64,000 nucleotides of DNA from Corbicula japonica. Taxonomy: Eukaryota; Mollusca; Bivalvia; Venerida; Cyrenidae. A program made the position numbers and the translations under genes. Below the pieces are notes generated by a model, which saw only the letters and a program-made list of their open reading frames with translations, did not search any database and was not told the DNA's origin. Location: NCBI GenBank assembly GCA_038501625.1, contig JAZAYU010000085.1:1093193-1157192 (forward strand). Reading direction: 5' to 3'. Every line of letters begins with the position of its first letter. The stretch's first letter is position 1. Below are positions 11,535-21,894 of the stretch, piece by piece.

Positions 11535-11789
11535 AAACCCTTTCCTCCATAGATACACCTTTATTGCATGGGCGAACAGTTTAGATCCAGATCAGCCGGC
11601 ACATCCGTTCCGTCTGATCAGGATCTAAACTGTTCGCTTTTTGATTCGTTAGGTTATTTCTGACCAAAATGCGACCAGTGCAGTTCCTGATCAGACGGCA
11701 CGGATGTGCCGTCAGAATCCGTGCCGTCAGATCTGGATTTACACTGGTCGCACATGCGTTAAAATGTGTATATATGGAGGAAAGGGTTA
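11535..11789. mobile_element. MITE with AACCCTTTCCTCCAT termini
   Basis: AACCCTTTCCTCCATAGATA at the left pairs with TATATGGAGGAAAGGGTT at the right. The interior contains short palindromic modules around GATCCAGATCAG and CTGATCAGGATC, plus GGGCGAACAGTTTAGATC. Related copies with the same termini lie inside two larger elements at 27993-28228 and 36652-36886. No coding potential. Confidence 0.75.
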
Positions 11790-11903
11790 TGATATGATTT
11801 TGATATATGACGTGTAAATTTTCCATTTATAAATGAGAATGTTCCGCGGCCAATATCTGGGTTTACATGTCACATCGGATACCATTATTAATTTAAAATA
11901 AAA

Positions 11904-12029
11904 ATGAATCAGAAATTTCGTCATGGTAATTATATCAATATATAAATGAATCAGAAATTTCGTCGTGGTAATTATAACAATATATAAATGAATCAGAAAT
12001 TTCGTCGTGGTAATTATAACAATATATAA
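11904..12029 (+). repeat. tandem repeat, 42 bp x 3
   Basis: Units start at 11904, 11946 and 11988 with the core ATGAATCAGAAATTTCGTCG. Units 2 and 3 look identical. The array abuts the non-LTR fragment that follows. Being a multiple of three, it yields an apparent repeated peptide on the - strand (FIYCYNYHDEISDS), which I regard as a shadow. Confidence 0.9.
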
Positions 12030-12111
12030 ATGAATACAGCCACTTCATGAAAGAAGACAAACCAAAGTCCTTCTCCAGGCAAACAAGTACAAGTCCCTCC
12101 CAGATCACCCC

Positions 12112-12393
12112 ATGAAGAACAAGCTTGAGATATTCACAAAGAATCGCCTTAAGCGCTGCAGCTTTGTGCATGAAGCAAAGTATGCCTCTGAACTAAACAC
12201 ACAGACAATTCCCTTGGGCCAAGCAGACATCACAAACCCTACAGCCAATGACCTGTCTGCAGTGAAAGAGGCACTTGCTATTCCTGGACTTGACACGGGC
12301 AAACAAGAAAATGAGACCATCCGAAGAAGTCTGACACTAGCGACTATCTACGCAGAATATCATATAGACACATGGACCCATGTATATACATGA
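12112..12393 (+). pseudogene. LINE ORF2 segment upstream of RNase H
   Basis: The open frame runs to the start of the RNase H domain, ending WTHVYT. The preceding sequence (YKSLPDHPMKNKLE) stays in frame back to about 12050, so the ATG at 12112 is not a true start. A single extra base near 12391 shifts the frame inside the first RNase H strand, just before the catalytic Asp. The protein breaks here. Confidence 0.8.
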
Positions 12394-12718
12394 TGGGTCA
12401 GCCACTAGAGCTATTAAGGATGGAGGGGCTAGTATTCATATTAAATTCCCGTCAGGCCAGAAATTAGCCCATTACAACGCCATTGGGAAGCACTGTAGCA
12501 ACTACAGAGCAGAGACTGAAGCGCTCGTAAAGGCAGTCTCTCTGATTGAAGACTCAGCAGAAGAGGTCACCTCTGTAGTCTTCATCACAGACAAAAGATC
12601 AGTTCTGGAGGCTCTGCAAAGCAACAATGTTCCCGAACTAGCACAAGCCGTGAACAAGCTTGGGTCCTCCTGCAATGTTGCCCTTCAGCGGATACCATCT
12701 CTCTGTGAAGTGCTCTGA
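12380..12718 (+). pseudogene. LINE RNase H domain, broken by nonsense codons
   Basis: Catalytic positions of RNase H are visible: Asp in YIHDGSA, Glu in NYRAETEAL, Asp in VFITDKRS. The fourth acidic site (NEEADKLA) lies just after an in-frame TGA at 12716-12718. A TAG follows at about 12792. Beyond it the same frame continues to 13135. All four acidic residues survive, although the reading frame does not. Confidence 0.85.
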
Positions 12719-12794
12719 AACGAGGAGGCTGATAAGCTGGCTAGGTTAGGAGCCCAGTTAGAGCAACCCGATAACCAGGTGACATACAAGTAGA

Positions 12795-13135
12795 AAGCCA
12801 CCATCATTAAGGCTCTTACAAAGACCAGACAGGAAGCAGATGCCTATCACATGTTAAACAGACCAGAACAGGTAGTGATGGTGAGGCTACGCTCAGGGCA
12901 TAACAGACTGAATGTACATATGTGCAGGAAGTATAAATTTGTGCCAGCCCCGATATGTCCCTGCGGAGAAGAGGACGAGACTGCAGAGCACATCCTCCAT
13001 CGATGTAAACAATACGACCAGGAGCGAGAAGCAACATGGCCACGAGGTGCAACAATCCAGCAGAAACTGTATGGAGAAGTTGACGACCTACGGAGGACCA
13101 CAACTTTCATCGCGGATGCTGGCGTAGTTGTGTAG
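12795..13135 (+). pseudogene. LINE ORF2 C-terminal Cys/His finger region
   Basis: Same frame as the RNase H segment. It contains LRSGHNRLNVHM, then a finger CPCGEEDETAEHILHRC, typical of the extreme C terminus of ORF2 in RNase H-bearing non-LTR elements. It ends at a TAG at 13133-13135, close to the expected natural end. The - strand frames here are shadows. Confidence 0.8.
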
Positions 13136-13844
13136 AGCGAACGTCAGTAAGTAAGTAGTAACATTCCCGACATTTAATTTCTAATGCTATTTTAAAGTAT
13201 TTCTAAAAAAGTTTTTTTTAAATAGCCAAAAGTAATCATTAAAATATCGCATAAAGGCATAAACTCCTTTAAGTTTTATAGTTAAACTTTCATTACAATT
13301 TCGACTTTTTTTAAAATGGCGTTTTCCTGGTATTCATTTAGGTCGTATTTATATTAAGTGGTATATAACAGTTTTGACAGCTGTAAGTTAATTATTAGGG
13401 AGAATATGAAGAAATTTCGGCTCCGACTAATATCTGTGAGCAGCTAAGATAATCAAAATATGACAAGAATAATAAATACACCAATGATTGACATCCAGTT
13501 ACTGTATAAGTACTAATATTGGCGGGGGTTTAATATTGGCGATATTGGCGGTCAGGGTCAGTTGCGCCAATATTAAACACCGCCAATAAAAATCCCCGTC
13601 AATTTAAAACACCGCCAATTTGATATCCAGAAGGTAGATAACTATGATACAATAGTGCATATATTGTCGCAGTTTTCTCCCTTGATGAAGAAAGATCGTT
13701 GCATGTTTCTAAATTATGTATATTCTTTGAAAACTGAATAAAAACTAAAACAACACGAAGCAATGGTACATGAATGTGTTATATATTTTACTTTATTCAT
13801 TTTACAAAAGAAAATGAAATATTCAAGTTAAGGCAGGAAATACA

Positions 13845-14345
13845 TTACTGGTATTCACAAAATGCGAACTTTTCATGGCATTGGTCGGTGACACCGGCGT
13901 AAAGAACTTGGGGTGGGAGAACACTCCCTGACTTAGAAATAGCCAGGAGTATTATCTGTCGCTTATCGTCTATTCCTTTTTTCCGCACTTGTTTTGAACT
14001 TGAAAAAAGCCTCATAAAGTTATATATTTTATACATGTAGTAAATTAAAGCAAGTTTTTCAATATCTCATAGAAACCCGCTTTAAAATAAATTAAATTAA
14101 AAAGAAATTATAATATTAAATTGAACAAGTAGGTAAAATTATAATGCGTCAACAAAAGAAATATAATTAGAATATCAAACAAAGCAATCGAGAACTGTAT
14201 TAGGTAGCTAGCTGCGATAATGTTTGCACACTTAAAATTTAACAATAGAATAACAGCGACGTTTAACTTTCTCTTCCATTGTCCAATTTCCGCACGGGAC
14301 CATATTTACACCAGTTTGATCCCAGTTTATCACAAGGGAACTTAG
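13845..14345 (-). pseudogene. pogo-type DDE transposase relic
   Basis: Two blocks are recognisable. At about 14345-14260 is LVINWDQTGVNMVPCGNWTM, which carries the first catalytic Asp of the DDE_1 domain (NWDQTG motif). At about 14000-13850 is GIDDKRQIILLAISKSGSVL then PPQVLYAG and CHEKF, the next conserved block of this family. About 240 AT-rich bases separate them where intact relatives have almost none. This is either an insertion or a small intron (TTTTTTCAAG just before the second block would be an acceptor). N- and C-terminal parts are missing. Confidence 0.75.
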
Positions 14346-14683
14346 TAGATTCTCAAAGCAAATCCCTTACTTTAAAAACATACGTTTACTTTTTACAGGT
14401 ACTCCTATAATACTATTGTGTAGTTAAACATCGCTCACGTAACATTCGCGACATAAAACCGTTGAACATCTCATTTGAGAATAAGGCCTAAACGATTGAT
14501 TCTTAACAGGTTTTCCAGCATTGGTATTATGTAAATGTTTAACACTGGGACAAGAAATTACTTACGCAATATCAAAAAAGTGAAATATCCGTATCAGGCC
14601 TCAGTTATTTACATTAAATATTATGAAATTAGAATATTTTTAACTGTTTTTTTCTTCAAGGATTTTACGGTCGGTGTTAACGG

Positions 14684-14837
14684 CAATTTTAGACCCGCCA
14701 TTTTTCATCAAGGGTTTTATTTTGGCGATCTGGGTCGTCACCGCCAATATTTAACCCTGGCAATTTTAGACCCGCCATTTTATTTCAAGGGTCTTATTTT
14801 GGCGGTCTTGGTCGTCACCGCCAATATTTAACCCCGC
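14684..14837 (+). repeat. 77-bp tandem duplication in pogo subterminal region
   Basis: Units start at 14684 and 14761 with CAATTTTAGACCCGCCATTT and end in CGTCACCGCCAATATTTAAC. They differ by a few substitutions. Confidence 0.8.
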
Positions 14838-15257
14838 CAATATAAAACACTTCAAAAAACGCCAATATTTGACACCGCCAATATAAAGCGCTATACAGTA
14901 ATAACGTGTATTTCTGATAATTATTGGCAAGGAAGTCATGATTGGGAATTTCATTTACTATCGAGTTATTAAATTGTTTATAATATCATACAAATAATGA
15001 AGTTTAATAATTAACATTCAGAAATATTCTAGAAAGACTTCGCTGGCAATTGACGTTTTTAAATCGGTCCCTTTATATATTTAAAACATTTTAACAAAAT
15101 CCTCAAATGTATTAAATTTTCTTGTTTTTCTGAGAAACAATTTTTCATTTCATTTTTTCGAAAACCCGTTTATAAGTATAATATGAAAATTATATGCATA
15201 TGTTTGATGATATTAACTCTATAAAATTTCAAAACAGTATCAGATATTTTGGATCAC

Positions 15258-15412
15258 CCTGTATGAGAATCAGTTGGGGCAAGTGTGAGGTTGGTGCACC
15301 ATAGAACCTGGTTTAAACCCTCAGTGGCAAATTGTTTAGTCTCTGGCCGTTCAAAGGCAGTAATCGCTTAGATTCTTATTTTCGTTAACTGTGGTGTCCA
15401 CTTTGAAAATGG
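15258..15412 (+). repeat. GGAGGCTG-family dispersed repeat, left half
   Basis: The blocks TGAGAATCAGTTGGGGCAAG, CCTGGTTTAAACCCTCAGTG and GCCGTTCAAAGGCAGTAA match other members. The repeat is interrupted by the pearl-like element and resumes at 16833. Confidence 0.6.
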
Positions 15413-15461
15413 TTATTATGCCCCCCTTCGAAGAAGCGGGGGTATATTGCTTTGCACATGT

Positions 15462-15497
15462 CGGTCGGTCGGTAGGTCGGTCGGTCGGTCGGTCGGT
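15462..15497 (+). repeat. GGTC tetranucleotide microsatellite
   Basis: About nine GGTC units, one of them GGTA. It sits immediately upstream of the 145-bp array, as in pearl-type elements. Confidence 0.9.
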
Positions 15498-15510
15498 CCG
15501 TAGACCACAT

Positions 15511-16555
15511 CTTGTCCGATCAATAACTAGACAACGCTTTGTGATACAGTCCTTATATTTGGTGTGGAGGTTGGTCATGACCAGTAGAAGACCCCTATTG
15601 ATTTTGGGGTCAGTAGGTCAAAGGTCAAGGTCACAGTGGCCTTGACCACAAAAACCTTGTCCGATCAATAACTAGACAACGCTTTGTGATACAGTCCTCA
15701 TATTTGGTGTGGAGGTTGGTCATGACCAGTAGAAGACCCCTTTTGATTTTGGGGTCAGTAGGTCAAAGGTCAAGGTCACAGTGGCCTTGACCACAAAAAC
15801 CTTGTCCGATCAATAACTAGACAACGCTTTGTGATACAGTCCTCATATTTGGTGTGGAGGTTGGTCATGACCAGTAGAAGACCCCTATTGATTTTGGGGT
15901 CAGTAGGTCAAAGGTCAAGGTCACAGTGGCCTTGACCACAAAAACCTTGTCCGATCAATAACTAGACAACGCTTTGTGATACAGTCCTCATATTTGGTGT
16001 GGAGGTTGGTCATGACCAGTAGAAGACCCCTATTGATTTTGGGGTCAGTAGGTCAAAGGTCAAGGTCACAGTGGCCTTGACCACAAAAACTTTGTCCGAT
16101 CAATAACTAGACAACGCTTTGTGATACAGTCCTCATATTTGGTGTGGAGGTTGGTCATGACCAATAGAGGAACCCTATTGATTTTGGGATCAGTAGGTCA
16201 AAGGTCAAGGTCACAGTGGCCTTTGCATACAAAAACGTTGTCCGATCAATAACTAGACAACGCTTTGTGATACAGACCTCATATTTGGTGTGGAAGTTGG
16301 TCGTGACCAGTAGAAGACCCCTATTGGTTTTGGGGTCAGTAGGTCAAAGGTCAAGGTCACGGTGGCCTTGACAACAAAAAACCTTGTTCGATCAATAACT
16401 AGACAACGTTTTTTATACAGTCCTAATATATGGTGTGGAGGTTGGTCATGACCAGTACAAGACCCCTATTGATTTTGTCCTCATATTTGGTATGAATGTT
16501 GGTCATGACCAGTAGAAGACCCCTATTGATTTTGGGGTCAGTAGGTCAAAGGTCA
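15511..16555 (+). repeat. 145-bp minisatellite, about 7 copies
   Basis: Units start at 15511, 15656, 15801, 15946, 16091, 16237 and 16383, the last followed by a shortened, rearranged copy. Units 1-4 are almost identical and later ones diverge, so the expansion was at the left. Each unit contains CCGATCAATAACTAGACAAC and a conserved TAGGTCAAAGGTCAAGGTCA block. Confidence 0.95.
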
Positions 16556-16832
16556 ATTACAATAAAATCCTTTGTGTTAGACTAGGTTAATCTACACGCG
16601 CTTATGTTTGTCGAGGTAAATGTAATCCTCTCATTGGATGACCTGGTTATTCATATATAGGAGTTCCACCGTCTTGTAAATTGCTTTCATGACTGGTACC
16701 CTTCATTGCTAAAGCTTACAAAAGTCTCTAAATTTCCAAAAATTTAAATTCAATGCTAATAGATATCACTTGCACGTCAGGGGGGGGGGGGGGGGGGGGC
16801 ATTTGTGTTTGACAAACACCTCTTGTTGTACT

Positions 16833-16930
16833 AAACATGCTCTCTTTTCCTCGCCACTTTATGGCTGTGTGGAGAGGCTGAGTTTTCTCGATGTGGCCAT
16901 CCTGTTATGCATATTTCATTTTTTAAAGAC
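16833..16930 (+). repeat. GGAGGCTG-family dispersed repeat, right half
   Basis: Contains ATGCTCTCTTTTCCTC, GGCTGTGTGGAGAGGCTG and ATGTGGCCATCCTG then ATGCATATTTCA, matching the right half of members at 25103 and 55975. It continues the half that stops at 15412. Confidence 0.6.
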
Positions 16931-17086
16931 TTCGTTATACTGATGATATGTTCCCTTCGCATGTTTTTCTTTTTTCTGAAACCTACATATCGGTCAACTT
17001 AAGATATTTCATTAACGATCATCCTAGTTTCGACACATAATTTCGCACTTTAAAGACAAACAATAATTAAAAGTTGTATCAAAATA

Positions 17087-17300
17087 GATGAAAAGGGAAC
17101 TTTGAAAGCCACCGAACACGACAATTACGAAAATACTGCAGGCTCGGTTTGATTGAGCCTGTTCATGGGCAGTAATGGGATTGCATATTACTGCCCACGC
17201 CGCCTATCAAACATGTGCGGTAAAAAATAAGAAAATCTTTAAAATAGATTAAAAACGAACATTGAAAGCCCTCGAATATGACGATTATGAACATTTTGCA
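17087..17300 (-). repeat. GCTCAACC-family repeat, one long and one partial copy in tandem
   Basis: The first copy (17087-17207) has GGGAACTTTGAAAGCCACCG, GCAGGCTCGGTTTGATTGAG and the GGCAGTAA inverted repeat. A second partial copy (17224-17300) follows with AACATTGAAAGCCCTCG and ATTTTGCAG. Confidence 0.65.
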
Positions 17301-18330
17301 GAAAAGTGTTTTGACCTTCAAGACATTTAAAACATCACAATAGATACAATCAAGAATAGGCTAAGAAGAAACTCTCCAAGTAGGTTCGCCATCGTCACCA
17401 TCATCGATTGGTACGAATTGTTTCAGCAGTTCATTTTCACTTAGATTGTAAATTCATCCCAATGATTTATCTTCAGAAATGTCAAGTTAATTTCCACATT
17501 CTGTATATGAAATAAATATATTGTAATGTGTATATAATATATTACTTTGTGGTCGGTGTAGGAAGTTATTAAGGTAGCCTATGGCGGGTTTAATAACATA
17601 TTTCCCAAACGATGTCATCTGATTTCAGCTTAAAAAAAGAAAAGGTCACAGTCAAACCACGAGCAAAGAAATCTGCGCGAGGGAAAGCACGCGCCTTCTA
17701 GGTTTCACGCTGTCGTTAGGTCACAAAATCAAGTTGCGTTTTCCCATATTTAAAATCAGAATTACGGCTTCGTTAAAGTATTTTATGCTTCATTTTGATC
17801 CCTTCGTAACTTTTATAGAAAAGAAGTTTCTTATGGTTGTACAGAAGAAATCAAGTGAAGTAAGAAGCTATTAGCAAGAAAGCAAGTTGTATTATACATG
17901 TGTAAGAACAAATATTACTAACTGGTATATAAAAAAGGTAATCATTTGATAACATTATAATAATGTGATAGATAAGGTGGTATCATTTGTCGTGGAAGAT
18001 TTGATGTAGGTTAGGTGATTGAGGTGCTAATTTCGTGAATGTTCATTTGTTTTTCTGACTTCAAAGATTCTTTTAGCTTTATTAAACACATATATAGAGT
18101 ACATGAAGGTTAAATGTCATGCAAAAGTGAAAATAAAAGAGAAATATGTAGCACTTTCTTACCTTGAAAACAGACTTTCTGTGGTAGTCAAAAAATCCTA
18201 TTCTTTTATTGGTGTGAACAAAGACTGCCACAGGAAGACAGTCCATAACAAGGTCAACAAATGTCTTAGAAGATAATCATTAAACAATTGTAGAAATGTA
18301 CAAAAACAGCACTCTCCAAGTGACTTTAAC

Positions 18331-18381
18331 CAAATGTTAATAAATCCAATTTTCATGGATTAAATGTCAAAAATTTTCTGC
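18331..18381 (+). repeat. 51-bp segment repeated exactly at 19604-19654
   Basis: Begins CAAATGTTAATAAATCCAAT and ends AAATTTTCTGC. By eye it is identical to the second copy 1.27 kb downstream. Confidence 0.85.
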
Positions 18382-18557
18382 ATTCATCACTATTGACTTG
18401 TAATCAACATGTCAATGTCGTAGGGACCAAATGTACAAAGGGGAAGGAATTCATCTTATATCTGTTGGAGATTCCAAACAGTATATATGGAAATAAGTGC
18501 ATTGACAAATTGTAATTTATCACTGAAGATAATTTCACATTTAAAGTTCATATTCTC

Positions 18558-19023
18558 AAAGTCTATTATGCACAGCATCAAACATTCTGTCGACTGCCTG
18601 ACGTGATGGGGGTCTTAACACACATCAAGAACCGGAGAAACCAGATTTGCTTGATACGTGTATCGCTGATTTTATTAATTGTCAATTTTCCATTAGCATG
18701 ACGAAAAAGTCTATTATGCATAGCATATAACATTTCGCCGACTGCCTGACGTGGTGTGGTGTCGACCGCCTGTCGTGATGGGAGTCTTAACGCACATCAA
18801 GAACCGGAGAAACCAGATTGGCTTGATACGGGTTTCGCTGATTTTGTGAATGGTCACATTTTCCACCAACACGATGAAAAGTCTCTTATGCACAGCATCA
18901 AATATTAAACCGACTGTCTGACGTGGTGTGACGTCGACCGCCTGACATGATGGGGATCGTAACACAAAACTGGAACCGGAGAAACTAGATTGGCTTGATC
19001 TAGGAGACGCTGATTTTGTGAAT
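18558..19023 (+). repeat. tandem repeat, about 150-165 bp x 3, diverged
   Basis: Three units, each with a CTATTATGCA-type start, GACTGCCTGACGTG, GAACCGGAGAAAC, GGCTTGAT and CGCTGATTTT. Units 2 and 3 carry an extra GTCGACCGCCTG block. The open frame 18714-18965 on the - strand is a by-product. Confidence 0.8.
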
Positions 19024-19095
19024 CTGAAAAAATACAGAAAAAAGGAGAGCAGCCACGTTCACTCAAAAAATGAATTTAAGGGTGGGTGGGTGGGT

Positions 19096-19274
19096 GCCAT
19101 TTTCGTTCCTAGCTTACATGTGCTGATGACGTCAAAGAATACGTCATCAAAAGATAACTCAAAAATGTATTACTAAATCATTCATCATGATTTACGTCCC
19201 TTTCTTAAAGCATCAATATTAATTTATTCCTTCTATAAATGGCATTATCGTCTATAGCCGATAATGCTTATTAT
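19096..19274 (+). repeat. 179-bp segment, identical to 23551-23729
   Basis: Starts GCCATTTTCGTTCCTAGCTT and ends GCTTATTAT, with no difference that I can see from the second copy, 4455 bp away in direct orientation. It contains two hairpins: GATGACGT/ACGTCATC (8-bp arms) and GCATTATCG/CGATAATGC (9-bp arms, near the right end). No clear target duplication. Confidence 0.9.
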
Positions 19275-19379
19275 CTCGGAAATAAATTCAACAACATAGT
19301 AACCATGTATAACTGTTTAATATTTGGCATAATATGGCCTGGCAGTCGACAATAATCATCAATGTTCAAGTTTGATCAA

Positions 19380-20930
19380 ATTTCAATGTTAAGTTAATCA
19401 AATGATAATCCAATAATTAATCAAATGATAATCCAATAATTAATCAATCAAATCAATAATCGATCAAATCAATAATCAATTATCATCAAACAAATGTCAT
19501 TCAAATCAATTATCAATCAAATCAATTATCGATTAAATGTCAATTAAATCAAATACCAATCAAACGTCAGTAAAATCAATTATCAATAAATTAAATAATC
19601 AATCAAATGTTAATAAATCCAATTTTCATGGATTAAATGTCAAAAATTTTCTGCCAATGAGCGCCAGTTGCGCTCACGCCAGCAATACAAATTTTTGACA
19701 TGACTATCAAAATGGTGTCCCATTCCAGAAATTTAAATAAACTTTCAATACTGCCAGGCCTAATAAACACTTTATACGGTCGAGTACATGTATAGAATTC
19801 GGGCTCGTCTGAAATGATTCCAGAGCAGATTGAATTGTTAACAAAAATATGTCATTTCGACAAGCGACAAATGTACACCGTTGGGTAAAAACAGACCACT
19901 AGAATGCAAATTTGTAGTTTGAAAGCCGAGTGTTTTGGCCTTATACCCAAACCCAAATCATATATCCATCAGATGTCAATCACAAACGTTATCAGTCAAT
20001 CAATCACCTAAAAATCAATCCATCAATATTGACTTGTAATTTACAAGTCCAAAGCCGCAAGTACCAACTGTACATACCACAGAATTTAACTTAAATCAAT
20101 TAATCATCAATCAATCAATCAGTCAATCAATATTGACTCGTAATCAGCAAGTCTAACTTTTTAAGTAGCATGTTTTCAAACGAAGGATTTAAACTTAAAT
20201 AAATCAATCATCATACAATCAATGAAATATCAAATCAAATCAATCAATATTGACTTGCAATCAAGTCTAAGATCGTAAGTACTAATTGTACAAACGACAA
20301 AATAAAATAAATTAAAATCAATCAATTATCAATCAATCAATCAATCAATTCAACTCAATCAACTCAACTCAATATTGACTTGTAATCCACAAGTCCAAGG
20401 CCGTAAGTACCGATTTGTACAAACGACAAAAAATGAAACTGTTGGTGATTCCAAACAGAAATAAATAAATCAAATCAAATCATATCAAATTAAATCAAGT
20501 CTAAGATCGTAAGTACCAATTGTACAAACGACAAAATAAAATAAACTAAAAGCAATCAATTATCTATCATTTCAATCAATTCAACTCAATCAACTCAACT
20601 CAATATTGACTTGTAATCCACAAGTCCAAGGCCGTAAGTACCAATTTGTACAAACGACAAAAAATATGAAACTGTTGGTGATTCCAAACAGAAATAAATA
20701 AATCAAATCAAATCATATCAAATTAAATTAAACCAAATATAAAATCAATCAATAATGACTTGTAATCAACAAGTCCGTCGTAAGTACCAAATTGTACAGA
20801 CGACAAAAATAAATAAATAAATAAACTAAATTCAATCAATTATCAATCAATCAATTCAATCAATATTGACTTGCAATCCACAAGTCCAAGGCCGTAAGTA
20901 CCAATTGTACGATTTCTCTATTACAAACAT
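19380..20930 (+). repeat. AATC-rich low-complexity region with a TATTGACTTGTAATC tandem family
   Basis: Irregular (AATC)n/(ATCA)n tracts alternate with a block containing TATTGACTTGTAATC, CACAAGTCCAAGGCCGTAAG and GTACAAACGACAAAA. The block recurs near 20028, 20131, 20240, 20372, 20606, 20755 and 20866, and distantly near 18395. The inverted pair ACTTGTAATC.ACAAGT gives each block a small hairpin. No coding signal. Confidence 0.8.
19604..19654 (+). repeat. 51-bp segment, second copy of 18331-18381
   Basis: Identical to the upstream copy, and embedded in the AATC-rich tract. Confidence 0.85.
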
Positions 20931-21204
20931 ATTTTAGTTGGGAAAAGCTTTCCTTCTACTCATAACATGCCAATGCAATTGGTACCTTTATCTTATATTT
21001 GACAGAATCTCGCTGTGCACCATATCTGCAGCCACTGCAGGTAGGACCAAGGTCCCTCAAAGTATACACAGCCAAAGTAGAAGTAACCTGCACTCTCATT
21101 AAAAACTGAAGGTCGCTGTTAGTCAACCATTCGTGTTATAACATAACAAAACATCTTTATATCGATGAGAAACAGCCTACTCATTTCGATGTTGATATGT
21201 TTTG

Positions 21205-21309
21205 TTTTTTTTGTTTATCTACCTTAAAGTACACATAATTTATTCGAGGTTAATGGGTTGGTTTTTTTGTTGTTGTTATTAACCTACCTTAAAGTACACG
21301 TAATTTATT
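21205..21309 (+). repeat. tandem duplication with CTACCTTAAAGTACAC
   Basis: The block TATCTACCTTAAAGTACACA with TAATTTATT recurs about 65 bp later with one or two differences, separated by a T/G-rich stretch. Confidence 0.6.
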
Positions 21310-21894
21310 GTATCCTATGAAATTCAAATCTCCCTTAACTTAGATTTATTCCAGACATAAGGCTCAGCAGGGAACTCCTCTAATAGGCAAAAACATTCAT
21401 CTTGAACTATTGCCGTATAAATGCCCTGTGAAATGGAATCATCCAAAAATTGACCAGTCTTTTTTCTTACAGTTATGATTGCAATAGCCAAGTCAAGAAA
21501 TTAGGAAACGTTTTAAAAATTGAGCAACTTGAACTGAAGAAATGTTCACTGAGATGCACTTATCAATGAAATATAGGCCACCTAGCTGAATGCCTAATTA
21601 ATCAATATCCCATGGGTGAATGGGATAACGCCTGAATATGTACCGCATAAACAAAATCTGAGTATTGAACCTTTGTTGATTCTGAGTAAATTAAAACATT
21701 TACCCTAGTCGAACCTAAGCTTACGACCACCTGTAAATAAAGACGACCTGTTGATAAAGACCACATATTATTTGTCCAATCAATAATAAATTTACCTGCA
21801 AACAAAAAACACACGCCCTCAACAACTTTTGTGTAATTAATATGAAAACGCCTGTGCCTTTTGGCGCTAGACCAACAGATGAGACTTTAAGGCT

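Larger units (their letters stand above)
12045..13160 (+). mobile_element. 3' fragment of a non-LTR retrotransposon (I-like group)
   Basis: This is the C-terminal part of ORF2 in broken frames: a linker, an RNase H domain and a final Cys/His finger, followed by a short GTAAGTAAGTA tail typical of LINE 3' ends. Codon use and GC content are clearly higher than in the surroundings. An RNase H domain in ORF2 points to the I superfamily (I, Nimb, R1 and relatives), but I cannot name the clade. The 5' part, including the endonuclease and reverse transcriptase, is absent, which is usual for 5'-truncated insertions. Confidence 0.85.
13502..14898 (-). mobile_element. pogo-like DNA transposon, degenerate, with subterminal repeats
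   Basis: Both ends read inwards CTGTATA, then four variable bases, then ATATTGGCGG, and are flanked by TA (13500-13501 and 14899-14900), as expected for the Tc1/mariner/pogo superfamily. GCCAATATT-type motifs are repeated in both subterminal zones (13512-13620 and 14672-14890), probably transposase-binding sites. In the right zone a 77-bp unit is tandemly duplicated (14684 and 14761). A broken DDE transposase relic lies on the - strand inside. The 1397-bp size is smaller than a full pogo element. Confidence 0.75.
15413..16832 (+). mobile_element. pearl-like (Helitron-associated) element with minisatellite core, copy A
   Basis: The layout is inverted C/G-rich ends (ATGCCCCCC near 15419 and a G-run then CAT at 16782-16802), a GGTC tetranucleotide run (15462-15497), then seven 145-bp units. 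The right end contains a short hairpin (GTGTTTG/CAAACAC). This resembles pearl elements of oysters and clams, which are non-autonomous Helitron relatives with tandem cores next to tetranucleotide repeats. The boundaries are set by the flanking GGAGGCTG-family repeat, which is split by the insertion. Confidence 0.6.

Noticed and set aside
12816..13110. Two - strand frames opposite the LINE finger region
   Set aside because: Shadows of the LINE ORF2 C terminus, which is recognisable on the + strand.
15391..15645. Frames with repeated GRSV or RPTD peptides
   Set aside because: Translation of the GGTC tetranucleotide run and minisatellite unit.
15511..16555. CRISPR array
   Set aside because: The 145-bp units are contiguous, with no repeat-spacer pattern, and the sequence is eukaryotic.
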